Positions 42,290 to 54,160 of a stretch of 64,000 nucleotides of DNA are shown in pieces. Below the pieces are notes generated by a model. The model saw nothing but the letters and a program-made list of their open reading frames with translations. It had not been told where the DNA came from and made no database searches. Origin of the DNA: Bactericera cockerelli (Eukaryota; Arthropoda; Insecta; Hemiptera; Triozidae); NCBI GenBank assembly GCA_024516035.1, contig CM044956.1, positions 55,805,233 to 55,869,232 of the forward strand. Reading direction: 5' to 3'. The stretch's first letter is position 1; every line of letters starts with the position of its first letter. A program made the translations under genes and the position numbers.

Positions 42290-45200
42290 TGAACCTAACA
42301 AATCACGAGAATATGCTCCCGTTTCTCATCATCCCAGGATTGAATTTGAAAATGCTCATTGACACGGGGAGCACCAAATCTTTTATTGACCCAGAAAAAG
42401 CTAAAAACTTTTTTCAAAATACATTGAACATGACCCATTTGAAATTAACACTGCTCATGGACGATCTTACGAAAAGTACAGCGTAACTATTCCTTTCCCA
42501 CAAATTTTCAAAGCAAAAGGGAACATGAAGCTACATTTGTTCAAATTCCATGACTACTTTGATTGTTTACTTGGTATTGATAATATGAAAATCTTGAACA
42601 TGATTGTCGATCTCAAAAATAACATGTTAATATCACCTACTGCTGAAATACCTATTTACTACAGAGACTCAGGATTTCATCTGAACCACATCACGTTAGC
42701 ACCACAAGAAGAACAAGTAGTATCAGTCAGTGTAACCAGCCAAAAAGATGGAGAATATCTCATTCCGCACACCAAGTTGGGTTCTGCTTTCATACCCGAA
42801 GGTATACTCACGGTTAAAAATAATCAAGCTATCTGTATATTGGTGAATAGCACGGAATCAGACCAAGAAATTGTTGTACCACCTGTACAAGTGTTACCAA
42901 TAGAAAAGTATGATATCACCTCTACTTATTCAAATTTTAATATGATTCAGACAAATAACTCGGATTTCGATTATAGTAAAATTAGAACAGAACACTTGAA
43001 TATCGAAGAAAAAAAAGCGACACTAAAACTAATAGAAGAATATCAACAAATATTTCACTCAGAGGACAAACCACTCTCATTTTCCAATACCGTCAAACAT
43101 ATCATTCGAACTACCGATGATGTACCTGTTTATAAAAAATCGTTCAGATACCCTCATGCACAAAAAGAGAAAGTGCAAAGACAGGTACAGAAATTGTTGG
43201 ACGACAATATCATTCGACCATCTCATTCACCATGGGCATCACCACTTTTCCTTGTACCTAAGAAAACGGACGCCTCAGGTAAGAAGAAGTGACGCGTAGT
43301 ATTAGATTACTCACGTTTAAATGAGAAGACAATAGGGGATCGCTACCCTATGCCAAATATAACCGATCTTTTGGACAAGTTAGGTAAATGCATGTACTTC
43401 ACAACGCTAGACTTAGCTTCTGGATTTTTCCAAATAGAAATTGATCAAGAGAGTATTCCCAAAACAGCGTTCAATGCATTCGGACACTGGGAATTTGTAA
43501 GAATGCCGATGGGCCTTAAAAACAGTCCAGCGACATTTCAGAGAGTGATGGAGGACATCCTAACAGGACTCATAAATAAAATTTGTGTTGTGTATTTGGA
43601 CGACATATTGATTTTTGGAACAAGTCTTCAAGAGCACATAGAAAACGTACGCCTTGTCTTCGATAGATTAAAAAGAGCAAATCTGAAGGTTCAACTGGAC
43701 AAGTCGGAGTTTTTAAAGAAAACTGTGGATTATCTTGGACACGTAGTGACACAAGACGGAGTTAAACCCAACCCTAAGAAAATTGAGGTAATCAAAAAGT
43801 ATCCTATACCCAAGACTACTCGCCAAATCAAAGCATTCCTAGGACTTCTATCTTACTATCGTAAATTCATTAGGGACTTTGCCACCATCACAAAACCCTT
43901 GACCAAAAGACTCAAGAAAAATTCAAAAATCAACATAGAGGATACTGACTACAAAGAATGTTTTGAGTTATGTAAAACACTTCTCGTAGAGGAACCCATC
44001 CTTCAGTATCCCGATTTTTCCAAACCGTTCATATTGACCACAGATGCGAGCAACGTCGCAGTGGGTGCAGTATTATCCCAAGGACCAATAGGAAGTGACA
44101 AGCCTATAGCCTACGCTAGCAGAACATTGAACGAGAGTGAATGTAACTACTCTACCATCGAAAAAGAACTTTTAGCCATCATATGGGCAGTCAAGTATTT
44201 CAGACCCTACCTGTATGGTCAAAAATTTACAATCATCAAAACTCACAAGATGGAGACTGAAGCTCGAAGAATATAACTATGAGATAGTCTACAAAAAAGG
44301 ATGTATGAACACGAACGCAGATGCCTTATCGCGCATAGAATGTAATGCTGTGAACGCAATCCAGCAGTTTATTCAGAAGACAAAACAAGAAATTGCCGGT
44401 CAACTGTGTTCAAATGAAAACGCGGATCAGTCAAGCAATAACGAAAACTTGAATCAGGAAATTCCTGACAGCGATAATTTCTCAATAATACCAGAACCAG
44501 ACGACACCTTGGACATCGCAGAAATTGACAAATTTATAGAAGATACCTACGAAAATTTGCATAATGAAGAAATGCCCTCTCAAGCGGACATAACAATACA
44601 TCAAGAAGACATTGACCTCGAGACACTTAACACCATTCACTCGAGCGAAGAGAATCCCCTAATAGGTATTCCCATTAGTGAAGATCCACTCAACGTGGGG
44701 AGAAATCAAATAATTCTCTTGAGAAGTAACAACCCTCAAGAATGCGTGCTGAAGAACATTAAAATTCTTCACAAAGATAAACAAAGAAGAGAGGTACAAT
44801 TCTCTCCAAACAACCTGGAGAAGCAAATGATAGATTTCTTAAAAACCCAAATAGCTCCCAAGGTAAAATATCATCTATATTTCAAAGATGATGATTTATA
44901 CCCACTGCTGTCCAAAGTCCTTCAAAATTATTTCAAAAATTCACAGATGAACCTCGTAAAATGTACTAAGGTTTTAATTGATATAACAGACGAGAACAAG
45001 AAAATAGACACAATAAAAAAACACTGCCAATTATGGACACAATACTTCCTCGTGATTGTTTCACATTGTTTACACGTGCGAATTTTGAGTTTTTATACTA
45101 AATTACTTGTATCTCCAAAACGGATGAACCGATTTTCTTCAAATTTGTTTTATATGATAGAAAACCGTTTTTTCTACATTCTAGATTCTACAAAAAATTC

Positions 45201-46787
45201 TGTATCGGCAAGTCGTGGTCCTTATTTTTTTACTTTTTTGTCCAAAATTTTAGATTTTCTTAAATATCAAAGTCAAATTATAATTAATTTAGAAATAAAT
45301 ATAAATAACTTAAGTAAAACAGTAATTTGCATGTTCTTACAAAATTTCATCAAAATCGGGTGTAACGTTCACGAGATATAAGCGTTTAAGTAAAAAGTTA
45401 GTGGTCAGGCGCATGGTCTCTTTCACCCAGAACCGCTAGTATGAATTCGATGAATTTAAAATGGGACCATCTACAGAATGTCTCCTAGATGTGCGCAAAA
45501 TTTCAACAAAATCGGTCTAGTAGTTTCCGAGATTTGCGCGTTACAAGGAATCGTTTTAACAGACCGACGGATCGACGGATCGACAGACCGACAGACCGAC
45601 AGACGGACACAAAACCAAATTTACTCAGTAGGTTATGAAACGTCCAGAAATATGAAAAAAATTGAAATCGGAGCAAAAAAATATTTTTTTTTACAAAAAC
45701 GAACACAATACTTCCGATTTCTAATATTAGAAATTTCTCGGAAGTAAAACTACATGATGGAAAAACAAATCACAGAGGAATGGATGAAACTTGCAGACAG
45801 ATCAAAGAACTCTACTACTGGCCCAACATAGCCAAGTTCGTTCAAGACTACATAAATACTTGCGAAATCTGCCAAAAGACTAAATATGACCGACAACCCT
45901 TAAAACTCACATACAACTTAACACCCACAACATTAAAACCATTTGATGTATTGCATATAGACACAATCTCCTTTGAAAATTCAAAATATCTCACAATTAT
46001 TGACCCTTTCTCAAAATTTGCTCAAGCACATCTACTTCGTTCATCCCATGCAACTGAAATTGCCGGAAAATTAATTGAAAGTTTTTGTCACCATGGTATT
46101 CCACGCCAAATAATATCCGATAACGGTGGCGAGTTTAAAAACTCTGTCATCAAAGAACTTCTATCTCTACACAAAATTAATATCCATTTTACTTCCTCTC
46201 AACACCCGGAGTCGAATGGAATAATTGAAAGATTTCACTCGACACTCATAGAGCACATCCGCTTACTAAATAGTCGCGAAGAATTCAAGAATGACTCCTT
46301 AAGTACAAAAATGAAATATGCGCTTATCGCCTATAATCACACCGCTCACTCAGTAACAAAGCTTAAGCCCATAGAAGTTGTTACAGGTCATCTGGAACTT
46401 GCGGATGTTACAGAAATCAATACTGAGGAGTTAATTACCTCCAACTATGTAGCCCAGCATAAAGAGAGAACTAAACTTCTTTATCAAAAAATTCATAGCA
46501 AAATTTCAGACAGTAAAGAAAAGATCATATCAACTAGGAACCTAGGAAGAGAATCACTTCCTCAAATTCCTCAAGAAGTTTGGGTTAGAAACAAACAAAA
46601 ACAAAGTAAAACTCAAAATAAGTATAAACCTGAGAGTATCAAAAGAATTGATGAAAAGTTGAAAACTGCCGAGATTAATCCCACCCACCACAACACAGCA
46701 GAGAAAATTCATCTTTCCAACATTAAAAGACCGCATAAAATCTTTCCAGGTTCATCTGCAGCTGCGGCGCAGAGCAATTCCGAATAA
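42290..46787 (+). pseudogene. Errantivirus pol, broken and interrupted
   Basis: The protease (LIDTGS near 42356), reverse transcriptase (YLDD near 43594), RNase H (TTDAS near 44038), DALSR linker near 44323 and integrase (zinc region and DDE core between about 45750 and 46300) are in the usual order. Breaks: a frameshift near 42437; a TGA at 43290-43292 where a Trp codon is normal; a deletion of roughly 50 bp in RNase H near 44240; a probable frameshift in the A run near 45020; and an insertion at 45045-45744. Downstream of the insertion the frame is open to 46787. Confidence 0.82.
45045..45744. mobile_element. 700-bp insertion inside pol, unclassified
   Basis: Retroviral coding similarity stops at about 45044 and resumes at about 45747. 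The inserted piece begins CTTCCTCG, ends CTCGGAAG and is flanked by TA on both sides, so a TA target duplication with short inverted ends is the simplest reading. Inside are a small tandem repeat (gaccgacggatcgacagac type, 45563-45606) and a near-palindrome at about 45712-45744. The word acacaatacttcc occurs at both ends as a direct repeat. The open frames in it have no recognised domain. Confidence 0.6.
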
Positions 46788-46837
46788 GAAATATTACCCA
46801 GAACCTCGGTGTCCTGCCAATCAATCTAGGCAAAGCA

Positions 46838-48480
46838 ATGCTTCAAAAATCTACTCACACAATAGTCCATTATTACGATCTCCAACCCCTTATGGAAGAA
46901 TTTTCCAGCCTCAACAACCAATACGAGTACATTCAAGAGAGAACTGAAAATCAGACATCAGAATTAGCAAGTTTTACACAGAAAGAACTAAACAACTATT
47001 TTAAGATGGTAAATCACCTACAGAAAGTAACTCAAGATAAAATTGATGTGATTAATTTCTCCTTTCTTTCCCAAAGAAAGAAAAGAGCTCTGTTTCCCGA
47101 GTTAGGATCTCTTGTTAAAATAGTTACAGGAAACCTGGACTTAAAAGACGAAGAACATTACAATCTCATTTTACAGGACTTATCCAAAAACCAAGATAAC
47201 CTTAAAAATCAACTTGACCTACAGTATTCCCTAAATCAAGAAGCTGTTAAAAGGTTTGAATTGACATTGCAGACATTGAACATAACGAAGAGCTTTTACA
47301 TAGAAAAATTTCATTATTAGGTGATTTTTTCCAAAAGGAAGGGACACCTAGTCTTATGATAGCAGAAGATGCATTTCACCAACTAATAATATTGTATAAC
47401 AACCTCATAAGTGTATTACAGGACATTGAAAATTCATTGACATTTTGTAGAGCTAAGTTGTATCATCCCAGTATACTGAGACCATCTGAACTTAAAAACG
47501 AACTTAATAGATTGAAAACCTTTTATATTAATAAAATTCCACTAGAAATTAATAGTATTTCAGACATCCAAAACCTCTTGGATGTCAACTGTAAGGTTGA
47601 AAACTCAAAGGTCATTTATTTCTTTTCCTTCCCCATCAACTATGATAGCCAATATGATTTAATTTTTCTCACATCCATCCCATCTCTAAATGAACTAGGC
47701 TTCACAACAATCATACCAAAAACCCATTACTTCCTTAAAGCTAATACTATAGTAAAACCTTTAAATGATATTTGTGAATTAAGTAAACCATTCCAGTGTT
47801 TTCAGAGAAATGTCAAAAACAACCTGAAAGAATGTGAGAAACAAATTCTCCTAAACGAAAAACCAGACTCTTGTGAACACATCACCTTAGAAATCACCGA
47901 GAACTATATTGATTTTATTCCGCAGATTAATATGTTTATCATGTTTTTTCCTTTTAGTGAAAGCATTAAATTAGAATTTGAAAAGGAAATTGAAATAAAA
48001 GAACTGAGGGGCATTTTTTTAATTGAATCAACTAAGGGTAATCTCATTTTCAGAGACGAAATACTAAGCTTTTCATCAAAATCTTCAGGAAAACCTACTA
48101 TTTTAGAGGATGTGAACATAGAAATTGACAAATCAAAAATATCTAACTCGAAAATAAAGATCCATGATTTAAACCTGAATGATATTAGACTCAATCATTT
48201 AACCCCTACCAATTTAGAGATTCAAACTTCTTTTAAACCATGGAAGATATTAATATGTACCACTCTCTCCTTAACCCTCTTATTGATAATACTTGTTTTT
48301 AAGAAACCAGATTTTAGAATGATATTTTTGAAAATGTTTAAGAAAGACGAGCTTAGAAATGATCAAGTTTTTCCCACAGGTTCTTCAAATTTTAACCCAT
48401 CACCAAAACAGGGAATCAATCCCAATCTTTCTCTCCAGGGGATGCAAAGTTCTAAGGGTGGAGGAGTTACAGCCAGCTAA
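46838..48480 (+). pseudogene. Errantivirus env-like gene, one frameshift
   Basis: An envelope-like gene in the position expected for errantiviruses, 50 bp after the pol stop. The first frame (46838-47320) starts at an ATG and contains a basic RKKR site near 47075, the type of site at which a host protease separates two subunits. The second frame (47356-48480) carries a long ectodomain and one hydrophobic membrane segment near 48240-48308, then a short charged tail. The frames are offset by one base near 47285, so the product is broken. No clear signal peptide is visible at the start; in this group env is normally made from a spliced mRNA, which could supply one. Confidence 0.8.
48454..48464 (+). 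other. Errantivirus purine-rich tract
   Basis: AAGGGTGGAGG lies immediately before the 3' LTR and is the expected plus-strand primer. It overlaps the last codons of env. Confidence 0.75.
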
Positions 48481-48859
48481 ATAGCTGACTATACACCTTT
48501 TTATGCTGATCCAATTGTATGATAATTCTCACACTATTGTTATGCGTGAGAGCCCTTTGGCATAGGACAAGGCAGTTTAGACTCAGACTTGCATCGAGCA
48601 AGATCTTAAATCGTTTAAGATATAATTTTATTTAATTATTAATTAATAAATTATTAATTACTTATTCTTTACTTTCTAAGTTATTACTATAAGTGTATTC
48701 TCCATTTTATTAATTCATAATCTTATTTCTAATAAACTACGTTTTCACTCACTTAAGTGTTTAGAACTCTTGTATTCTTATTATATTAATTTATAAGTAT
48801 TTCAGTGTTTCGAAACAAACTTTTTTAAAAAGCCAACGGCAGGAGCCTGGCTTGTAACT
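48465..48859 (+). repeat. Errantivirus 3' LTR
   Basis: 395 bp, almost identical to the 5' LTR, followed by the TGTA duplication. Confidence 0.92.
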
Positions 48860-49028
48860 TGTATACATAAATATGTCCTAACTAAAGGGCGGGGTTATTG
48901 TCTTTTGCAATCTCTTGTATTGGTAGGTAGATACAAATGTTAAAAATTTTATAAGGTAAAATAGGGCAAACAGAGTTACGAAGAACAAAAGTGTACCTAC
49001 TTAAAATTCATGTGTTGTTTTATTAAAA

Positions 49029-49229
49029 ATAATACTCTTTAGTGGAAGGTAACCATCAGGCGAGGTTAATGCTCATTATTATGTCGTCACAAACTCAAAG
49101 ACAAATTATTATGTCGTCACAAACTCAAATAGTTGAGAAAAAAATTATGCATTGGGCGGGATTCGAATCAACGGATCCGTAAGTTACCTGTATTACCAGA
49201 CTACTGATGCGTTAACCACTTCATAGCTA
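49029..49229 (-). mobile_element. SINE C, inverted copy
   Basis: The minus strand reads from the diverged head with B box (gattcgaatcccg complement) to the tail ttccactaaagagtatta. The run tattatgtcgtcacaaactc is duplicated near 49077-49127. Confidence 0.65.
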
Positions 49230-49414
49230 CAAGGAATGATAGTATTGTCAATGGTCTTAGGTACTTTTATTACCTACCTGGATTTTTATTAGGTAGGTAT
49301 TAAAAGTAAATGATAATAATAATTATACTTGAAATTTTGTCAAGAATATGTCCACATTGTCCAAATTTTGGATCTATTGTTGGGCTCGGATATGGATTTG
49401 TTTATTCTGTGTTA

Positions 49415-49636
49415 GTGCACTGATAGTCAAGTGGTTAACGCGCTAGTCTGGTAATCCAGGTAGCCTAGGGATCCGTTGGTTCGAATCCCACCCAGTGCAC
49501 GAATTTATCCTCATAAATTTGAGTTTGTGACCACATAATAATAAGACTCTGAGGGTTAGGTGGAAGAAAATTCTTTCAGCATCAACCTCGCCTGGTGGTT
49601 ACCTTCCACTAAAGAGTATTATTATTATTATTATTT
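49415..49636 (+). mobile_element. SINE C, best-preserved copy
   Basis: The head has gtgcactgatagtcaagtgg, ttaacgcgctagtctggtaa and a B box (ggttcgaatccc), closing with acccagtgcac, which pairs with the 5' end. The body has gtttgtgaccacataataat and a Pol III-independent (TTA)n end. It is used here as the reference copy. Confidence 0.8.
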
Positions 49637-49639
49637 CTC

Positions 49640-50440
49640 TATGTCCCTAGCTATTAAAAAGAAATATAAATAAAAAGTTTTGTCTCAAAAGGTCAGAATT
49701 AGAAATAAAAATAGATACATATTTATATCGTAAGTATAGTCCGCTTTTTTTTTTCTTAGCGTTGCTAACAATTAACATCGCCTCTTTTATCTACCATAAT
49801 AATAATAACAACACATGAGCTCAGTGCAGGTGCTGCAAATACTAGAGACAGCAATAATCCTCTTCGCTGCCATGACACAGAAACAACTCAGCTTTCCAAA
49901 GATGTTTTATATAATCCCTGGCAGACCCTCTCGCTCAAGGGTTCCCAAACTTCCTCAAGCCACGGACCACTTTTGAATTTCATAATTGACCTTACTTCTT
50001 TGCTTGGAGTTCATTCTTGCAGCTTTCTTGTACAGGTAACTACCTCCACTTTTTGGACAAGTCTGGTGTCTGAAGGTAGGTACCTACCTAGCGTGTTCTT
50101 CGAAATACATAGTATTATTATACGCGAAATTGAAACACGTGATGTTAAACCAATTTTTTTAATAATAATAATAAAAAAAAACAGTAGGTGAAAAGAAAAG
50201 GTACTTTCAACAAAAGTTAAAGGATTTTTTTTCTTTAAGGACCACCTCGCACACCACATTTTGGGAACCCATGCTCTAGCTGAATAACGAGCTGTTATAA
50301 GGTGAGCGAAAGCTAGGAGCTGTTCTCAAACTGCGAGAAAAAGAAGTGGGAACATCAAACGTTTTTTCTCATCCCTCCTGAAAAGCAATCGAATTCCACC
50401 TGTGATGACTACTTTATTATTTATGACAGTATAATGTTAT
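49640..50440. other. No gene recognised
   Basis: AT-rich, with scattered simple repeats ((AAT)n near 49795 and 50163). The two overlapping open frames at 49973-50191 and 50011-50259 are on opposite strands and lack known domains. Confidence 0.45.
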
Positions 50441-50552
50441 TCTTATCACAACTGCTCAATCTCGCTTTATTAAATCTAAGCTGAAACCGGGACTTGAACC
50501 ACCGACCTCCAAGTTACTAGTTTGCCACCTTATCGATCAAACAACTGAGGTC
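50440..50552 (-). mobile_element. SINE D, 3'-shortened copy
   Basis: The head and B box (gttcaagtcccgg) are intact; the AT-rich 3' body is replaced by unrelated sequence. Confidence 0.65.
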
Positions 50553-50749
50553 AAGCTTCTTTGGTACCAATCATTATATTGAGATAATAACGATTTTTAT
50601 TATGTTTTGATCATATTCCTTTTGATCATAATCAACCATCCTTATTGTTGGGGCCACACTTTGTAAACCGCTTTCAGATTTAACAATTTTCCCCTCATTT
50701 ATTAACTGATTAACAAAACTTTCCACAAAAATCTAAAGTCAGTCTATTG

Positions 50750-50845
50750 TTGCCTTCCAACCAAGTAAAAGTCTCTAGTTGCCTTCTAACCAGTTATAAA
50801 GTATATTGTTGCCTTCCAACCAATTAGAAATCGTTTGTTGCCATT
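50750..50845. repeat. ~35-bp tandem repeat (ttgccttccaacca)
   Basis: Three to four imperfect units containing tgttgccttccaaccaa, at the left border of the inverted-repeat element P. Confidence 0.65.
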
Positions 50846-50852
50846 CAAAAAT

Positions 50853-51812
50853 GGGTGAATATTTCCAAACGTGGTTTTTTCAGGGCAATTTTTGTCCCAT
50901 GCCAATTTTTTTTAAATAACTAGCTGAATGTGGGGAAATCAAGTACCTAGGATATTAATATTTAGGTATTTAGAGGGTGCACTTCTGAGAGATTATTTTT
51001 TCTCTATTTTTCCCTGTTTTTTAAAAAATAGAGATAATAGGTACAAAATAGCCAGAGGAAGGACTACCAGAGGAGAGACATTTTGACTATAACTCTAACT
51101 TTTAAGTGCAATATTAAAAGAAAAATATTAATATTGTTTTCGAAATGGAGAAATAATCTGCAAATAAAATAGAAACATCTCATTATATTTTTTTTTTTTA
51201 AGTAAAATAAATCTTTTCTTTTTACTTGCCAGAGGAAAGACAAGCTCTTCTGTGACGCACTTACGCACGACCTTACTTCCTGAAAATCTTCAAACAACCA
51301 AAACATCGAACAAAACTAACGTGGAAATTAGAATCACAAGAGAGGTAGGAGACGTTTCCCCTCCTTTCATAGAGTGACGTTACTTTCCCCTCTTTTGAAA
51401 ACGGCAATAAAGTGGCTTGCCAGAGGAAGGACAAAAAGTATGGGGACACACTTTAAAGTCAAAAATAGAAATAATTGAAATGGTAATTAATAAAATAAAA
51501 TTCAATGTTAAGTAGTTGTCTTCTTGGCTTTTGAAAAAATTATATTTTAATTTAATTATTTAAAAAGGAATTGAGCTATTATAAATTTAAACAATCTAAA
51601 ACAAGCTGGGGACAGGCCAGAGGACGGACATTTGCTGATATCATGTACTTATTTTTTATATAAATAATAAAATAAAAAAAATGTTTTATGTACTTTCAAG
51701 TTAAAGCTAATGTGTTCTCTTCATTTCACTAGTGGATTCCTTTATTTTTTCCTTACCGATTTGTTTTTATTCAATGGGGACATCAAAAAACCACGTTTGG
51801 AAATATTCACCC
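50853..51812. mobile_element. Inverted-repeat element P
   Basis: A perfect 28-bp inverted repeat (50853-50880 and 51785-51812), beginning gggtgaatatttccaaacgt, bounds a 960-bp interior. The interior repeats a motif like gccagaggaaggaca at 51051, 51067, 51228, 51419 and 51616. No transposase was recognised. True ends may lie further out. Confidence 0.55.
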
Positions 51813-52132
51813 AAATATAAAGTCTTTTTGCCACTTAACCAATTTCAAGTTAAGCTTCACCAACCATCTAACCTTAACCAATTAATAAATAATAACCCTT
51901 GTGTCAACCCTTGTGTCAAATTGTGTCATCGAGTTCACCACAGCGCAGAATACCCGTGGCCACGGAGGAGTCGACAAGATTGCAGTACTCTCTGTAAGTG
52001 ACCACCTAGCCGTGTTACCGTTCTTTTTAACAGTTTCGAAAACATTTTACGGTTTTCATAACAAATAATTTTAGGTGTTTTAGTCGGATAAAATTTGGCC
52101 TTACCGTGCCCCCACACTTATAAATATACCGT

Positions 52133-52572
52133 ATTTAATAATAATAATCATAATAAAACTTTTTTAGTGGAAGGTAAACACCAAGGAAGTTAATGCTCAG
52201 AGCATTTTCTACCACCTTTAATTTTATTAATCCCTACACTACCTTTTTTTAAGTTTTTTTTTTTTTTTTTTAAGGTTAGGGCATTTTACTTCAGGGCATT
52301 TTACCTTTACATCCATGCCATTCCGGAAACGGAAAAACTCGGTCTGAATTGTCCGCTCCGGCCGGGATTTGAACCCGCAACCTCCGGGTCAGCAACCAAT
52401 GCCCTTAACTCCCTTAACCACTGACTGCATTGCCAGAATAGCGCGTTAATTGTCCGCTCCGGCCGGGATTTGAACCCGCAACCTCCGGGTCAGCAACCAA
52501 TGCCCTTAACCCCCTTAACCACTGACTGGATTGCCAGAATAGCGCGTTAATCACTTGACTACCAGCTCGCTT
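52133..52572 (-). mobile_element. SINE C with a nested SINE B and a ~101-bp tandem duplication
   Basis: The SINE C tail lies at 52133-52230 and its head at about 52535-52572, both on the minus strand. A SINE B (minus) lies between. The unit tgtccgctccggccgggat to gccagaatagcgcgttaat (SINE B head plus the junction with SINE C) is present twice in tandem, at 52350-52450 and 52451-52551. Confidence 0.65.
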
Positions 52573-52574
52573 TA

Positions 52575-53040
52575 GCAAAATGAAATTTAGTAAAATCATA
52601 AGTAAAAGTAAGTATGCTTCACGAAATAAGGGAGTTTGTTACTTTGTTTAATTATAATTTTCTTTAAACTTTCGGAAATTTTTCTGTCAACTTTACTTGT
52701 ATTTTTACGCCAGTGACACTCTAAGTTTTTGGTGATGTAAAAAAAAACAAAGTTCATGTTTTTTGTTACTCACAACTCAAAAGTTTTTTCTAAGTTTTAT
52801 TTTAATAGCATAAGTTTTGGCAAGCTTAAATTTGGCAAGGAAATTGCTAATACCTTTTAAGTATATCATTTTAATGCATCTTTGAAGCTGAGAGAGTTTT
52901 ATGTACTTAACATTATTTTCCATAATTAGAAATAACTATGGAGTTGGCCAGCAACTTCCATCCAAGCATCATCGAAACTCTCCGCTCCCGAAATTTCCAA
53001 ATTTTATAAATAAATTTTACGAGTGTTTTACATAAGTACC
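52575..53040. other. No gene recognised
   Basis: AT-rich sequence between the SINE cluster and the minisatellite. Short direct repeats of ctaagttttt and aaatttggcaag are present. Confidence 0.45.
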
Positions 53041-53044
53041 AAGT

Positions 53045-54160
53045 CCCGTGTGTGTGCTCCTCCCCGCCCTGTCCTGTACCATTAGAACAACACCTGAGTG
53101 TCTCCCTCTGCTCTACATCCTCAGGTGTGTATAGTCCCGTGTGTTGTGCTCCTCCCCGTCCTGTCCTGTCCTGTTCCAATAGAACAACACCTGAGTGTCT
53201 CCCTCTGCTCTACATCCTCAGGTGTGTATAGTCCCGTGTGTGTGCTCCTCCCCGTCCTGTCCTGTCCTGTTCCAATAGAACAACACCTGAGTGTCTCCCT
53301 CTGCTCTACATCCTCAGGTGTGTATAGTCCCGTGTGTGTGCTCCTCCCCGTCCTGTCCTGTCCTGTTCCAATAGAACAACACCTGAGTGTCTCCCTCTGC
53401 TCTACATCCTCAGGTGTGTATAGTCCCGTGTGTGTGCTCCTCCCCGTCCTGTCCTGTCCTGTTCCAATAGAACAACACCTGAGTGTCTCCCTCTGCTCTA
53501 CATCCTCAGGTGTGTATAGTCCCGTGTGTGTGCTTCTCCCTGTCCTGTCCTGTACCATTAGAACAACACCTGAGTGTCTCCCTCTGCTCTACATCCTCAG
53601 GTGTGTATAGTCCCGTGTGTGTGCTCCTCCCCGTCCTGTCCTGTCCTGTACCATTAGAACAACACCTGAGTGTCTCCCTCTGCTCTACATCCTCAGGTGT
53701 GTATAGTCCCGTGTGTGTGCTTCTCCCTGTCCTGTCCTGTACCATTAGAACAACACCTGAGTGTCTCCCTCTGCTCTACATCCTCAGGTGTGTATAGTCC
53801 CGTGTGTGTGCTTCTCCCTGTCCTGTCCTGTACCATTAGAACAACACCTGAGTGTCTCCCTCTGCTCTACATCCTCAGGTGTGTATAGTCCCGTGTGTGT
53901 GCTCCTCCCCGTCCTGTCCTGTCCTGTACCATTAGAACAACACCTGAGTGTCTCCCTCTGCTCTACATCCTCAGGTGTGTATAGTCCCGTGTGTGTGCTT
54001 CTCCCTGTCCTGTCCTGTACCATTAGAACAACACCTGAGTGTCTCCCTCTGCTCTACATCCTCAGGTGTGTATAGTCCCGTGTGTGTGCTTCTCCCCGCC
54101 CTGTCCTGTACCATTAGAACATCACCTGAGTGTCTCCCTCTGCTCTACATCCTCAGGTGT
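53045..54160. repeat. 91/96-bp minisatellite, 12 units
   Basis: Twelve near-identical units, beginning cccgtgtgtgtgctcctccc. Two length forms (91 and 96 bp) differ by one cctgt. Each unit contains acacctgag and its complement ctcaggtgt about 22 nt apart, so each can form a 9-bp stem. Units are GC-richer than the surroundings. Because 96 is divisible by 3, long open frames appear on both strands (53098-53610 plus, 53121-53558 minus); these are artefacts. The last unit runs directly into the R2-type LINE, so the array may be its 5' region. Confidence 0.9.

Larger units (their letters stand above)
40067..48859 (+). mobile_element. Gypsy-group endogenous retrovirus with env (errantivirus-like)
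   Basis: An 8.8-kb provirus bounded by two 395-bp LTRs and the 4-bp duplication TGTA (40063-40066 and 48860-48863). The order is LTR, primer-binding site, gag, pol, env, purine tract, LTR. LTR ends are AGTTAC...GTAACT, as in gypsy-type errantiviruses. It interrupts a family G repeat (39905-40066 continued at 48864-48915). All three genes are broken in this copy and pol also contains a 700-bp insertion, so it cannot be autonomous. It belongs to a group of insect endogenous retroviruses. Confidence 0.92.
39905..48915 (-). repeat. Family G copy interrupted by the errantivirus
   Basis: 39905-40066 (an (ATT)n run, tacactttattaatatgga, A-rich part) and 48864-48915 (atacataaatatgtcctaac, taaagggcggggttattg) together form one family G copy. 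Removing the provirus and one TGTA restores it. Confidence 0.75.

Noticed and set aside
45503..45747. Overlapping open frames in the 700-bp insertion
   Set aside because: They depend on the gaccgac-type tandem repeat and have no recognisable domain.
53098..53610. Long open frames on both strands in the minisatellite
   Set aside because: They result from a 96-bp (3-divisible) repeat without stops; both strands are open, and no domain or start context supports a gene.
53045..54160. CRISPR-like array
   Set aside because: Whole units are near-identical with no unique spacers, and the sequence is eukaryotic.
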